A stretch of 64,000 nt of DNA. It comes from Croceimicrobium sp963977415. Lineage in GTDB: Bacteria > Bacteroidota > Bacteroidia > Flavobacteriales > Schleiferiaceae. The stretch is taken from assembly GCA_963977415.1 (NCBI GenBank), contig CAXBOS010000003.1, positions 1-64,000 on the forward strand, written 5' to 3'. The notes beneath the pieces were generated by a model that ran no database searches, had not been told where the DNA came from, and saw nothing but the letters and a program-made list of their open reading frames with translations. Each line of letters opens with the position of its first letter. Positions within the stretch are counted from its first letter, which is position 1. The translations under genes were made by a program, and so were the position numbers. Of this stretch, positions 48,601 through 57,157 are shown piece after piece.

Positions 48601-51461
48601 CAGGTCTTAGTAGTTTAAATTACCTCCTACCGCAAGCAGGTAATACTAATAACGGATCTAATAGTAAAATCAAAGTGCTACACCTCGGCACTAGCGCTTA
48701 TACCAGTGAAAGAATAAATATCGGGAATATCCTAAGTTCACGCTCTGATGTAGATTATCAATTAATCTTCCCTACCACCGCTGCCGATATAAAAGCATAT
48801 TTAGACACATCAGATGTTATCGTTCTTCAAGAAATGTCGAGCACTTTCTACGCAAGTATCTTCAGTCCTGAACTACAAATTTTCGCCAATAATGGTGGAA
48901 CTATCATCATGACCTACAATGGTACGGCGCGTATGAATGCCTTTAACATCATGCCTTTATTAAACACGTTTGGCGCTGCTTCTACTATTAGTATCGATGA
49001 GCCCAATCATCCGCTTATGGCAGGCTTGCCCAGTACAGGGCTTGCAAACTTAAGCGCCACCCTAGTTGCACAGTTTACCAATACTACCAATTTAACTCTT
49101 ATTGCAGGGAAGAGTGGTAACGATCAGGCAGTAGTAGCTGCTCAGCCTTATGGCGATGGACAAGCTATTTTTATTGGTTACGATTATTTCCAAACCAATG
49201 CCGATATCATTCAACTAATGAACAATGCGATCGATTGGTCCGAAGCCCTACAAGGTCCACCCGACTTTATTAGTGCGACTCCCGATTCAGGAGCAGTTGC
49301 GGTAAATGATTCGGTTCTAATTAATATTGGCATCAATACTACTGGTATTCCCAATGGCACCTATGATTACATCCTCAACTGGAGCACCAACGATCCTTTA
49401 AATCCCATCCTAGAACTACCCATTCATTTAGTGATTAATGGGTCCGCAAAACTAGCGCTGGTCGATAGCTCATGTATCAATTTTAGTGGCATTCGCCAAG
49501 GATCTACTGCTACCGACACGTTTAGAGTTGCTAATGATGGCTGCGACACACTAAATATCACCAGTTTTACGAGTACCAACAGCATTTTCAGCCTAAGTAA
49601 TTTACCGCAGTCTGTTGCTCCGGGCGACACCGCCGATTTAATAGTAAGCTTTGCTCCCTTAACAGTAAGCAGCTATAACGATACAATAGCTGTAAGCACG
49701 AACGACACAAGTTTTAGCATCTGCCTAAGCGGAACTTCGATTGGAGCACCAATTTTAGATTTACCCAAAGACACCCTTTCGTTTACCCTTAATAAGTGTA
49801 AAGTAATTGGTACCAAGAATTTTAAAATTCGTAATCCAGGACAAGGGTCTTTAAACTTCGACATGCAAATTGGTCGTTATAGCGACTCAAGTCAAGTGAG
49901 TTACAACACCACCGGCGCCACCACTTTCCATAATTTCACTGGATTACCCAATAGTGCGGATAGTATCAAACTTCGCATTATTATTATTGGCGATTATGAC
50001 GCCTTTAGTGAACGTATGACATTATACCTCGATGGTGCTTATAGCCAAATTATTTATGATAATAACCGCTATTACCAACTCGATACCATTGATATATTTA
50101 TTGTTGGTGCGCAAGTGGCAACCTTACTAAGCGATGGTATTTTAGATGTTGGCTTATATAACACCTCTAGTGTAGATGGCCTTGCTGGTTCTTTCCATCG
50201 CGTAGAATTAGAAGTGGTTCAAAATATAAACTGGGTATCGGTTTTAGGTGCTAACACAGGAACCGTGCAGCCTTTAGATAGCGTTAACCGCAACTTCATT
50301 TTTAATGCGGCTACTTTGCCTGTTGGTATTCATACCAGTACATTAATAATTAATAATAATGCTCCGGGAGCAAACCCAACCACGGTGCCTATTATATTTA
50401 ATGTGATTTCGGAACCCGAAATGCTACTTTCTGATACTTGTGCATACTTTACCCTCACTCCACTGGGTGATACCACTACCCGCAGTATTACCATTTATAA
50501 TGATGGTTGTCAACCCTTGGTAATCTCAAGTATGACCAGCACCTCGAATCAGTTTAAAATTTATCAATCGGCTACGAGTATCCCTGTAGGTGATAGCTTG
50601 GTTTTAGATATCGATTTCATTCCTACTTCAGTGGGTAACTTTAATGCTTCGATATTTATAATAAGCAATGATACGAACCGGACCATTTGCTTGGTAGGTC
50701 AAAGTGGTGCACAACCCTTGGCCGACTTTAGTTTTAGTGATGAGAATATCTGTTTAGGTGAGGTACGATTTACTAATAACTCCACTTATTTCAATACGCT
50801 ATTATGGGATTTCGGTGATGGTATTTCAAGCAATCAAACCACGCCAACCCACGCCTATGCTTTACCAGGGACTTATACGGTTACCCTTAGAGCCAGCAAT
50901 TCTATTGGTTTTGATACAATCTCTAAACAAGTTACTGTAAACCCATTAATTGCGAAATTTGGAATAAGTCAAGACACTTTACAACTTAATGATACCGCTT
51001 ACTTTAGCGATAGTACATTAGGTTCGGTTACCTGGATTTGGGATTTCGGCGACGGCAATAGCTCTACGCAGCAAAATCCTACGCACGTTTATACCGCGCA
51101 AGGAATTTTCACCGTACGCCTTACCGTTATTGATGGAAGAAGCTGCAGCCGTAGCACTACCAAACAGGTTCGCGTAGAAAATAAAATTTCTTTGCAGGAG
51201 ATAGATTGGCTTAAAAATTACCAGCTCTACCCCAACCCTTCTCGCGAAAGCTTTAAACTGCAAAGTCCCAATATGGATTGGTCTAACTTCCGTTTCACTT
51301 TGGTAGATGCGCAAGGAAGATTGGTCTTAGACCAAAACGGAAATAAAAATGCCCAACAAGAGTTTAGTACCTCTAAACTGGCGGCAGGTATTTATCGCTT
51401 TATGATTTATCAAGGCTCCGAACTTATTGCGGTTGAAAAAATTGCAGTGAGTCAAAACTAG
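45615..51461 (+). CDS. Large multidomain surface protein secreted by T9SS
   Basis: 1948 residues. Signal peptide 1-18 (MKHFYFLAFLLSFFASEA); CUB-like domain about 20-135; PKD about 145-222; a LamG-like stretch about 260-450; four related abnormal-spindle/choice-of-anchor-D type repeats starting near 520, 871, 1285 and 1607 (each with a C-x-x-F start, NDGCDSL-like middle and ICLSG end); a ThuA/glutamine-amidotransferase-like domain at about 1015-1205; two more PKD domains about 1703-1855; and a C-terminal sorting domain from about 1866 (YQLYPNPSRESF). The last domain directs export by T9SS and surface attachment. Function likely adhesion or polymer binding. Confidence 0.85.
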   Translation: MKHFYFLAFLLSFFASEAQVFNMTRNSSDTSTLCNGTLYDHGGPTGSYFNSSNDYFYINPPGSGTLTITFTSFSTENCCDRVWIYDGQDFSNLVNFYRGSALPNGGLPITLSSGSAIVRFSSDGSVTSSGFSLTWSAGSNLTPTASFTTSTANPALKQPVTFISTSLNSGQNIWDFGDGNFGAGDTVTHAYQTAGSYTAKLVASSCSNSDSTTTNITVQNAALLSITPDTINGTIPCGQNFTDTIYFQNTGGGAAYADLSVSSLSDQTHFSAGFETGLSPFGPSTTSTLHTGNAVLGNAAVGNGSLSLSGNGSFSNNMEANFSNNNANYFSFYVNASASNSRSYISLGEEIGFSFYEAIPMEVFFGTFRFFTGGVMYPYSLTIGTWHHIEFKNIDFINKSFDIYIDGVALTTGAAFNNNFASNFNHIRVYNIGNAPSTNYDQIELKTLGDNSNFVLANTSAITTSMLAIPFSVNLSNSTAGLKQYLVNIRTNAIGSDSLITVPVNLNVTGAPAFSATQSCINFDTLFVNQSATDSIWIANTGCDSLDFSSISASSAMYSLTQSSLIIAPGDSALLFVSYNASSAGTFNDTLHLVGNLDTIICLSAAASTAPSIAVDSASYTVNSYGCNDSIPINLTLYNNGTGSIPLNWSIGASSSLFDDFEGGSAPNPAIWSTIGSNQIFNGCYERSGIYALSMMGTNRIAETVSLNINAGDSVAMWVFPGNGGGSGCENPDGGEDLFVQYRLNGASSWTTIGTIYNYFTGSQRFSFAIPQSGTMQVRLYQSNYTGSTFDHYRVDDFEIISNSAGSFIPTSGSLTSGDSIQTTGYLSTAGLVSGSYSRNILINSNDPFYPDTIINVTLNVFGDPLLMQSAACLAFDTLYTGASQLDSVLVWNDGCDSLHATALNFIGTQFSTTLSSFSLGLEDSLWIPISFNPSAGNLGAQNDTLSIISNDSLRNICLSGFAIGAPSGSFNPDSLSINITNCGDSISIPVYLRNTGLSSLNYLLPQAGNTNNGSNSKIKVLHLGTSAYTSERINIGNILSSRSDVDYQLIFPTTAADIKAYLDTSDVIVLQEMSSTFYASIFSPELQIFANNGGTIIMTYNGTARMNAFNIMPLLNTFGAASTISIDEPNHPLMAGLPSTGLANLSATLVAQFTNTTNLTLIAGKSGNDQAVVAAQPYGDGQAIFIGYDYFQTNADIIQLMNNAIDWSEALQGPPDFISATPDSGAVAVNDSVLINIGINTTGIPNGTYDYILNWSTNDPLNPILELPIHLVINGSAKLALVDSSCINFSGIRQGSTATDTFRVANDGCDTLNITSFTSTNSIFSLSNLPQSVAPGDTADLIVSFAPLTVSSYNDTIAVSTNDTSFSICLSGTSIGAPILDLPKDTLSFTLNKCKVIGTKNFKIRNPGQGSLNFDMQIGRYSDSSQVSYNTTGATTFHNFTGLPNSADSIKLRIIIIGDYDAFSERMTLYLDGAYSQIIYDNNRYYQLDTIDIFIVGAQVATLLSDGILDVGLYNTSSVDGLAGSFHRVELEVVQNINWVSVLGANTGTVQPLDSVNRNFIFNAATLPVGIHTSTLIINNNAPGANPTTVPIIFNVISEPEMLLSDTCAYFTLTPLGDTTTRSITIYNDGCQPLVISSMTSTSNQFKIYQSATSIPVGDSLVLDIDFIPTSVGNFNASIFIISNDTNRTICLVGQSGAQPLADFSFSDENICLGEVRFTNNSTYFNTLLWDFGDGISSNQTTPTHAYALPGTYTVTLRASNSIGFDTISKQVTVNPLIAKFGISQDTLQLNDTAYFSDSTLGSVTWIWDFGDGNSSTQQNPTHVYTAQGIFTVRLTVIDGRSCSRSTTKQVRVENKISLQEIDWLKNYQLYPNPSRESFKLQSPNMDWSNFRFTLVDAQGRLVLDQNGNKNAQQEFSTSKLAAGIYRFMIYQGSELIAVEKIAVSQN

Positions 51462-51487
51462 ATTTATCTAAAACAAACCTATTAAAA

Positions 51488-51517
51488 GCAGCTCTAAAAC
51501 GGAGCTGCTTTTTTTTT
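51488..51517 (+). terminator. Rho-independent terminator
   Basis: AGCAGCTC (51488-51495) pairs with GAGCTGCT (51502-51509), followed by nine T's. Ends the 45615 transcript. Confidence 0.88.
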
Positions 51518-51829
51518 AGATACTGGACTGATCTGAGATGTGGGATTCGAGATCACTGTCAACGCTTTAATTCGCGTTTCCTTAAAACCCACTAATTACA
51601 AAAAGTCTGAGGCCTAATTTTACGCCGAAATTAGATTAAAACCAACAGCTACCGCAGCTTTATTAAAAACAAAGGCTCTACCCTCTCTACAAATCCAGAT
51701 GGCCATTTTAAGATTGAACCTTGTTACTCGCGATGAATCGCGCCTCTACTAGATGAACGAATTCCTACAGAATTTCCTCTCCACAATCCGCTTCCTTTCC
51801 AACTGAATTACAACTGAATTCCTTTACAA
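51518..51829. other. Intergenic stretch, nothing recognised
   Basis: About 310 bp between the terminator at 51488-51517 and the end of the leftward gene at 51830. No convincing ORF, repeat or promoter was seen. Confidence 0.6.
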
Positions 51830-52348
51830 TCAAACAAACACCATCACCAGCGTAAGCACGATTCCCGCCAAGGCGAAATACATACCCTTCTTAAAAATAG
51901 GCATAGCGGGACTGTACATCCAAAAAGCCGAAAACACGAAAAACAGTAAAGAAACCCCGAAAAAAATGTTAAGTATATACAGTGGACTATCCGTAGTGGC
52001 TTTGTGCATGTGCTCCATTTTATCCAATAAAAAGGGCAGCTCCATTTTTCGCATCTCGGCTTGACCACTTAGTTTATTATAAGTACCACCTTTAAAAATA
52101 ATTAGATCTCCTTCTACTTTAGCATCCTTAATTTTCGACTGCAACAGCGGCCCTAATTGTTCCGCTTCTAAATTGGGCTCTAATTGCTTTTCAATGATGA
52201 TTTCATTTTTCAAAAAATCGGTGTTTCTAAAAACCATCAAAATTCCACTGAGGGCATAAACCGCCATAATGCCAGACAAAAAGAATCCGAGATAACGGTG
52301 TACGGTGCGAAATTTCAGAGATAAGGGAGTTTTACGTTTTGACATCAT
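51830..52348 (-). CDS. PepSY-associated transmembrane protein
   Basis: 172 residues from the first of two adjacent ATGs (MMSKRKTPLSLKF). First helix RYLGFFLSGIMAVYALSGIL follows a His-containing start typical of PepSY-TM proteins. A soluble loop of about 80 residues is followed by two further helices (about 120-142 and 150-171). Related proteins are linked to iron or heme-type membrane reduction, but no ligands can be fixed here. The longer upstream reading frame starts in a region without promoter and is rejected. Confidence 0.6.
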   Translation of the reverse strand: MMSKRKTPLSLKFRTVHRYLGFFLSGIMAVYALSGILMVFRNTDFLKNEIIIEKQLEPNLEAEQLGPLLQSKIKDAKVEGDLIIFKGGTYNKLSGQAEMRKMELPFLLDKMEHMHKATTDSPLYILNIFFGVSLLFFVFSAFWMYSPAMPIFKKGMYFALAGIVLTLVMVFV

Positions 52349-52482
52349 GGGTGATTTTATAAGGTGCAAGTTAGAATCTATTCGGTGCATAAAGACCAAA
52401 TGATTCTTAAGAAATGCTAAAGGTTTGAAAGGCGAAAACGCTTTGAAACCATAATTTGATGGTAAAAAAAGCTATCCAGTTT

Positions 52483-55152
52483 TTAGTTTTCGTTATTGGT
52501 ACTATCTTCTGTTTTCGGTTCATCACTTGCGGCCGCTTGATCGATCAACACCTGCTCCTCTCGTGTGAAAATTACGCCTCCATCACGACGCATCACCAAA
52601 GTTTCTGCCACCCGCTCCGAGTTGCTGAGGTAAAAATACCACATGCCTAATAGCAACGCTTGAATTGTGTAGATAAACCAAATACTGGTTTCCCAAGATG
52701 AGGTGATAAATTGCAAAATCAGGTGAAATAAGCCAGTCATGATTACGGTTATCAAAAGCTGAATTTTAAGCACTTGAATGGCGCTACTTCTGCGTTTAAA
52801 CAATAAGATCAGGGCATGAAGAGAGTAAATAAATAGTAACAATTGATACAGTTTCTTACCAAATACACTTAAAGCCAAGGCCCCACTGGTTTTTTCACTG
52901 AACAAGTCAATAAAACTAACCGCTTCTTGGTTGAAAGTAAAAATTTGTGCAAAAATGGACAGCACCCCAAGTACCTGTAAAATGGTAAAGAGAAGTAACC
53001 ATCCACCGAGGGCCTTGCGTGGTTTTTGAACCCAAGAATCTGGCGCGGGATCAAATTTTGCCAGTCGCTTAGAAAGTAAAAGGTTAAAGATAAATGCTAT
53101 CGCAATCATGATCAAAATATAGATCACTTGAAAAAGTCCATGCTTTATCTCTACAGTAGTATTTTCATTTACTCCATCATCTTCTTTTGCGCTGAAAGAT
53201 GAAAAACTTAATCCCTTAGGCTTACTGAGTTCGTAAGAAACTTGAGCCAGCATTTTATCATGGTCGCGAACAAAACGATCGTAATCTTCGGCCGCAATTT
53301 CATTAGTTTTAGTTTCATAAACCATACGCACCACCACCTTGCGATTATTGTCAAAGGCTTTTTCGTTATAACTAAAACGATACTCATTGGCCTCAATTAA
53401 ATCGGTATTAGGGTTTAAACCCCAAGATGAGGGTAAGATTAAAATTCGATTATAAATAAAACGTTGCGGATAGGCTAGGTAAAGAGGCGCATTGCGATTT
53501 TTATCATCGCTGTAACTCAATATTCCTCTTAATTGGGTATTTACAAAACTAGCCCGCCAAGTATCCTCATCTAAAACCCATAAACTGTCAATTTCGTAGC
53601 CTTCCCTTACCTTAATAATATTGGCTTCGCGATCGTCTTCAATCTCTAAGAGGCCAGTACTTTTAATATGGGGATAGGTAAAGGCGTAGTACTTTTCATA
53701 ATCTTTGGTAATTACATCAATACTATTTCCTGCAAAGTAGGAGCGCATATTATCGGCTTCGATTCCTTCAAAACTAGTAGTTACTTCTAATTTAGTGGGT
53801 TCTGAAGCACCCGTTTCACTTACCGTAAACTCTTCGCTTATTTCTACCTTGCCTTCATTTAACTGCTTAATGGTATAAAGATTTTTGGTGCCCTTGGCGA
53901 TAATCAGTCCTTTCCCATAAGTAGGGAAACTCATCTCTAAAAACTGATTCCCCATATTGCTAATCGTAGGATCTACAAAGGCGGTATCTCCTTCATAAGC
54001 TAGCACCACCACGCAATGATTAAAGAAAAAGGGTGAAACTTCTTCCTCTTTTAAGCTAGCCCTTAAATTTGTGTTCACCAACATCGGCGCGGCATCCACC
54101 CCGATTCCTTTTAAAAGCCCGACCAATAATAGACTTTTATCTTTACAGTCGCCGTAGCGACTTTCATATACCTCTACACTCGAATGTGGTTTAAAAGCAT
54201 TTATACCGTTTTCGAAACCGAGGTAGCGCACATCATCTTGCACGAAACGACTCAAACGTGTTATTTTCGCGGCTATACTTTCGTCGCCCGAAGTTAGCTC
54301 CAAAGCCACACTGCGCAAATATTCTTCGTCATCCCGAGGGATGGTATACCATGGCAAAAGTTTTTGATTTAATTTTTCCCAGCTGCGGTAATTACTAATT
54401 ACTACGCTTAGGCGACCATCGTACCAAGTAGGCTCATTTTGATAATATTCGTAGGGCTTACTTTCCTCAATTACCCAACGCATTTCCGTAACATTACCAG
54501 TTCCAATTATTTTTGGAGAAGGCGCATCATTAGCCAAATAATACTGTGGCATTTTTTGGGTCGGGGCCAAGATGCGAAAGAGACTGAGACCAATAAGACT
54601 AGGCTTTTCGAAATACTCGGTCGCAAAATAATGACCTTTAAAAAGCGGGTTTATACCCTTACGGGTGAAGGAATATTCTAAAATATCTCCCGGTCTAACA
54701 TCATTAAGGTTAAAAATAACAGCTAAGGTACTATCGTATAAAAGACGATCTCTGCTAGATTCTTTGCGTATCTCTTTGGGAATTTGTTGATCTAAAACCG
54801 AAATCAGCTCCTTACCTCGATGCACTACTATTTTATGAAAAAACAATTGCTCATAGGAGGGGTCGTAACTAACCTCAATATTACTTAAAGTACTTACCGC
54901 CTCTGGTGTTTCTAGTTTAAATGCATAATGAAAGTAGTCTTCCTCGGTGGAGAAATTAATCTGCCTATCGTACAATAACCACTGAAAACCATCAATCTGC
55001 CACTCACTATTCTCCGCTGGAAAGGCTTGCTTAATAGTCCAATTCGGACGAGCAGATTGATAATTTGTTTGCGCTTTTAAAGGGCCACAAAACAATAGTA
55101 TGGACAGAGAAATTAACAGAATACGAAGCATAGCGAAAAAATTTCGCTGCAA
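52483..55152 (-). CDS. DUF3857/transglutaminase-domain membrane protein
   Basis: 889 residues. Signal peptide at the start (LRILLISLSILLFCGPLKAQ); the ATG at 55131 (MLRILL) is a likely alternative start. DUF3857 about 50-270; transglutaminase core about 285-420 with the Cys in YGDCKDKS, His in FNHCVVVL and Asp in FVDPTI, i.e. a complete Cys-His-Asp triad; then a beta-rich region. The C-terminal third has four or five transmembrane helices. Common in Bacteroidota, with no known substrate. Confidence 0.85.
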   Translation of the reverse strand: MQRNFFAMLRILLISLSILLFCGPLKAQTNYQSARPNWTIKQAFPAENSEWQIDGFQWLLYDRQINFSTEEDYFHYAFKLETPEAVSTLSNIEVSYDPSYEQLFFHKIVVHRGKELISVLDQQIPKEIRKESSRDRLLYDSTLAVIFNLNDVRPGDILEYSFTRKGINPLFKGHYFATEYFEKPSLIGLSLFRILAPTQKMPQYYLANDAPSPKIIGTGNVTEMRWVIEESKPYEYYQNEPTWYDGRLSVVISNYRSWEKLNQKLLPWYTIPRDDEEYLRSVALELTSGDESIAAKITRLSRFVQDDVRYLGFENGINAFKPHSSVEVYESRYGDCKDKSLLLVGLLKGIGVDAAPMLVNTNLRASLKEEEVSPFFFNHCVVVLAYEGDTAFVDPTISNMGNQFLEMSFPTYGKGLIIAKGTKNLYTIKQLNEGKVEISEEFTVSETGASEPTKLEVTTSFEGIEADNMRSYFAGNSIDVITKDYEKYYAFTYPHIKSTGLLEIEDDREANIIKVREGYEIDSLWVLDEDTWRASFVNTQLRGILSYSDDKNRNAPLYLAYPQRFIYNRILILPSSWGLNPNTDLIEANEYRFSYNEKAFDNNRKVVVRMVYETKTNEIAAEDYDRFVRDHDKMLAQVSYELSKPKGLSFSSFSAKEDDGVNENTTVEIKHGLFQVIYILIMIAIAFIFNLLLSKRLAKFDPAPDSWVQKPRKALGGWLLLFTILQVLGVLSIFAQIFTFNQEAVSFIDLFSEKTSGALALSVFGKKLYQLLLFIYSLHALILLFKRRSSAIQVLKIQLLITVIMTGLFHLILQFITSSWETSIWFIYTIQALLLGMWYFYLSNSERVAETLVMRRDGGVIFTREEQVLIDQAAASDEPKTEDSTNNEN

Positions 55153-55451
55153 GATAGGCCCTTAAGCGGTAAATTAAAATCTTGCCTTTGGGATATTATA
55201 AAAAAGAGGAATACGCAAAAAGGCAAGAGCAACTAAGTCGTTTCTTATTTTAATAGAAGAGTAAGAAATAGGCGATACAGGGCTATAAAACAGAAGCAAA
55301 AAAAGAATCTGTTCTCGGCCACATCTCAACCTAAGTTCGATGTAAAGCTCAATTCCGCGCTCCACCGTGCCAATTAGACTAATTATGTATGCTCCACTCT
55401 AGATTATTCTTTGCATGATTAACAGACCATTACCACCCTAAAAAAAGCATC
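55153..55451. other. Intergenic stretch, nothing recognised
   Basis: Between the leftward DUF3857 gene and the next rightward promoter. A possible 63-residue reverse ORF here looks like chance coding. No repeats or structured elements were recognised. Confidence 0.55.
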
Positions 55452-55481
55452 TTGTACATTTCGCTTTTCTGTTTACCTTCG
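55452..55481 (+). promoter_or_regulatory. Bacteroidota housekeeping-type promoter
   Basis: TTG at 55452-55454, exactly 19 bp, then TACCTTCG at 55474-55481, 22 bp before the TTG start codon of the sulfotransferase gene. A near-textbook sigma-ABfr promoter. Confidence 0.72.
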
Positions 55482-55503
55482 GTAGCCTCTTAAAAATGCA
55501 TTT

Positions 55504-56217
55504 TTGAATAAATATATCTCCCTTTGGAGCGGCCCGCGTAATGTGTCTACCGCCCTTATGTATTCTTTTGCCCAAAGGTCGGATATCCAGGTGGTTGACG
55601 AACCTTTTTTCGGAGTATTCTTAAATCGATATCCCCATTTATACCGACCTTCGCGCGCTGAAGTAATGAATAGTATGCCTCTTCAAGAAACCGAGGTTTT
55701 AGCACAATTACAGCAAAAAGAGCAGCCCGCAGCACAGCTTTTCCTTAAAAATATGGTTAACCATTGGCCCTTGGTAAATTGGGAGAAAAAGAAAGAATGG
55801 CAGCATGTTTTCCTTTTCAGAGATCCGCAGGCCGTAATTGAGAGTTTTAGCAAACAAGTTGAAGAACCGCAACTTTTTGACCTCGGTTATGCCGAACAAT
55901 TAAATGCCATAATGGAACTAGAACAAGCGGAAATCCCCTTCTACCTCTTGCAGTCGGAAGCGATTCTTAAAAACCCTGAAGCAGAACTCGCTAAACTTTG
56001 TGATTTTTTAAATATCCCCTTTAAACCCGCCATGCTTTCGTGGCCCGCTCAGGCTAGAAGTGAAGATGGTCCCTGGGCGAAATACTGGTATCATAATGTG
56101 CATCAAAGTACTGGTTTTGCGCCTTACACCGAAAAAAAATATAAACTCTCTCCTCAATTCCAGGCTTTAGCTGATGAAGCCACGATGCATTATCAAAAAA
56201 TACTTTCCTACCTATGA
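55504..56217 (+). CDS. Sulfotransferase-like protein, coupled to an aminotransferase
   Basis: 237 residues. N-terminal LWSGPRNVSTALMYSFAQR is the PAPS/P-loop motif of a sulfotransferase subgroup, and FLFRDPQAVIESF is the second signature. The C-terminal region (GPWAKYWYHNVHQSTGF) is typical of that subgroup. The start must be TTG 55504, since the upstream ATG frame stops at once and the P-loop begins nearly at the N-terminus. It overlaps the class IV aminotransferase gene by 4 nt (ATGA), so both likely act on one pathway, substrate unknown. Confidence 0.75.
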   Translation: MNKYISLWSGPRNVSTALMYSFAQRSDIQVVDEPFFGVFLNRYPHLYRPSRAEVMNSMPLQETEVLAQLQQKEQPAAQLFLKNMVNHWPLVNWEKKKEWQHVFLFRDPQAVIESFSKQVEEPQLFDLGYAEQLNAIMELEQAEIPFYLLQSEAILKNPEAELAKLCDFLNIPFKPAMLSWPAQARSEDGPWAKYWYHNVHQSTGFAPYTEKKYKLSPQFQALADEATMHYQKILSYL

Positions 56218-57116
56218 GCAAATTAAACTTACCCGATCCTCGCAATGAAGATACCCTGGTTTATGTAAATGGCCTTGTTCCCCGATCCGAAGCTAAAGTG
56301 TCTGTGCTTGATAGTGCCGTACAAGGCGGCGATGCTGTTTGGGAAGGCTTGCGCGTTTATCAAGGCAAAATCTACCAACTAGAAGAGCATCTCGACCGCC
56401 TATTAAATTCGGCGCATATTCTCGCCTTTAAAAATATTCCTAGTCGTGAAGAAGTACGCAATGCCATTTTCGGCACTTTAAGAGCCAACGGCATGAGCGA
56501 TGGCGTGCACATACGTCTCACCCTTACGCGCGGACTAAAAAGCACTTCGGGTATGAACCCCGATTTAAATACTTTTGGCTGTACCCTCATTGTACTGGCC
56601 GAATACAAAGGTTTTGTGTACGGTGAAGATGGACTCAATCTTATCACATCTTCCGTAAGGAGAAACCCGCCCTATAGCCTCGATTCGAAAATTCATCACA
56701 ATAATCTCCTGAATAATATTCTCGCTAAAATTGAAGCCAATCACGCGCAAGCGGACGATGCCGTAATGCTCGACCAAAGTGGCTTCCTCTCTGAGACCAA
56801 TGCTACTAATCTATTTTTAGTTAAAAAGGGTGTGCTTTATACTCCCTTCGCAAACAGCTGTTTACCCGGCCTCACACGTGCCAGGGTTATCGAAATTGCC
56901 GCAGAATTAGGCATCTCCTGTAAAGAAAAAGACCTAAGTATAGCTGAAATGTACACTGCCGATGAGATGTTTACCACCGGTACTATGGGTGCACTAAGTT
57001 GGGTAAAATCGGTAGACGGGCGCCTTATTGGTCAAGCCAAGAAAGGTCCGATTTGCAGTCAGTTACAAGAATATTACCTTAGTAAAGTAGACGAATTAGC
57101 GGTTCTAATTCCCTAA
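56214..57116 (+). CDS. Class IV aminotransferase (branched-chain/D-amino acid type)
   Basis: 300 residues with the fold-type IV PLP signature: DSAVQGGDAVWEGLRVYQGK, then the PLP lysine in SLDSKIHHNNLLNNIL, and the SGFLSETNATNLFLVK motif with its Glu. The C-terminal GTMGALSWVKSVDGR is also typical. The enzyme moves amino groups between an amino acid and a keto acid; it could be an IlvE-like or a specialised D-amino acid enzyme. Translationally coupled to the sulfotransferase upstream, so a sulfonated or amino-acid-derived product is conceivable. Confidence 0.85.
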   Translation: MSKLNLPDPRNEDTLVYVNGLVPRSEAKVSVLDSAVQGGDAVWEGLRVYQGKIYQLEEHLDRLLNSAHILAFKNIPSREEVRNAIFGTLRANGMSDGVHIRLTLTRGLKSTSGMNPDLNTFGCTLIVLAEYKGFVYGEDGLNLITSSVRRNPPYSLDSKIHHNNLLNNILAKIEANHAQADDAVMLDQSGFLSETNATNLFLVKKGVLYTPFANSCLPGLTRARVIEIAAELGISCKEKDLSIAEMYTADEMFTTGTMGALSWVKSVDGRLIGQAKKGPICSQLQEYYLSKVDELAVLIP

Positions 57117-57157
57117 ATTTTATAATTCCCCATCCATATAGACCAACACAAATTCAA

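Noticed and set aside
55174..55365. A 63-residue reverse ORF between the DUF3857 gene and the sulfotransferase
   Set aside because: Composition is irregular, no promoter is visible, and it overlaps an otherwise featureless stretch; likely chance.
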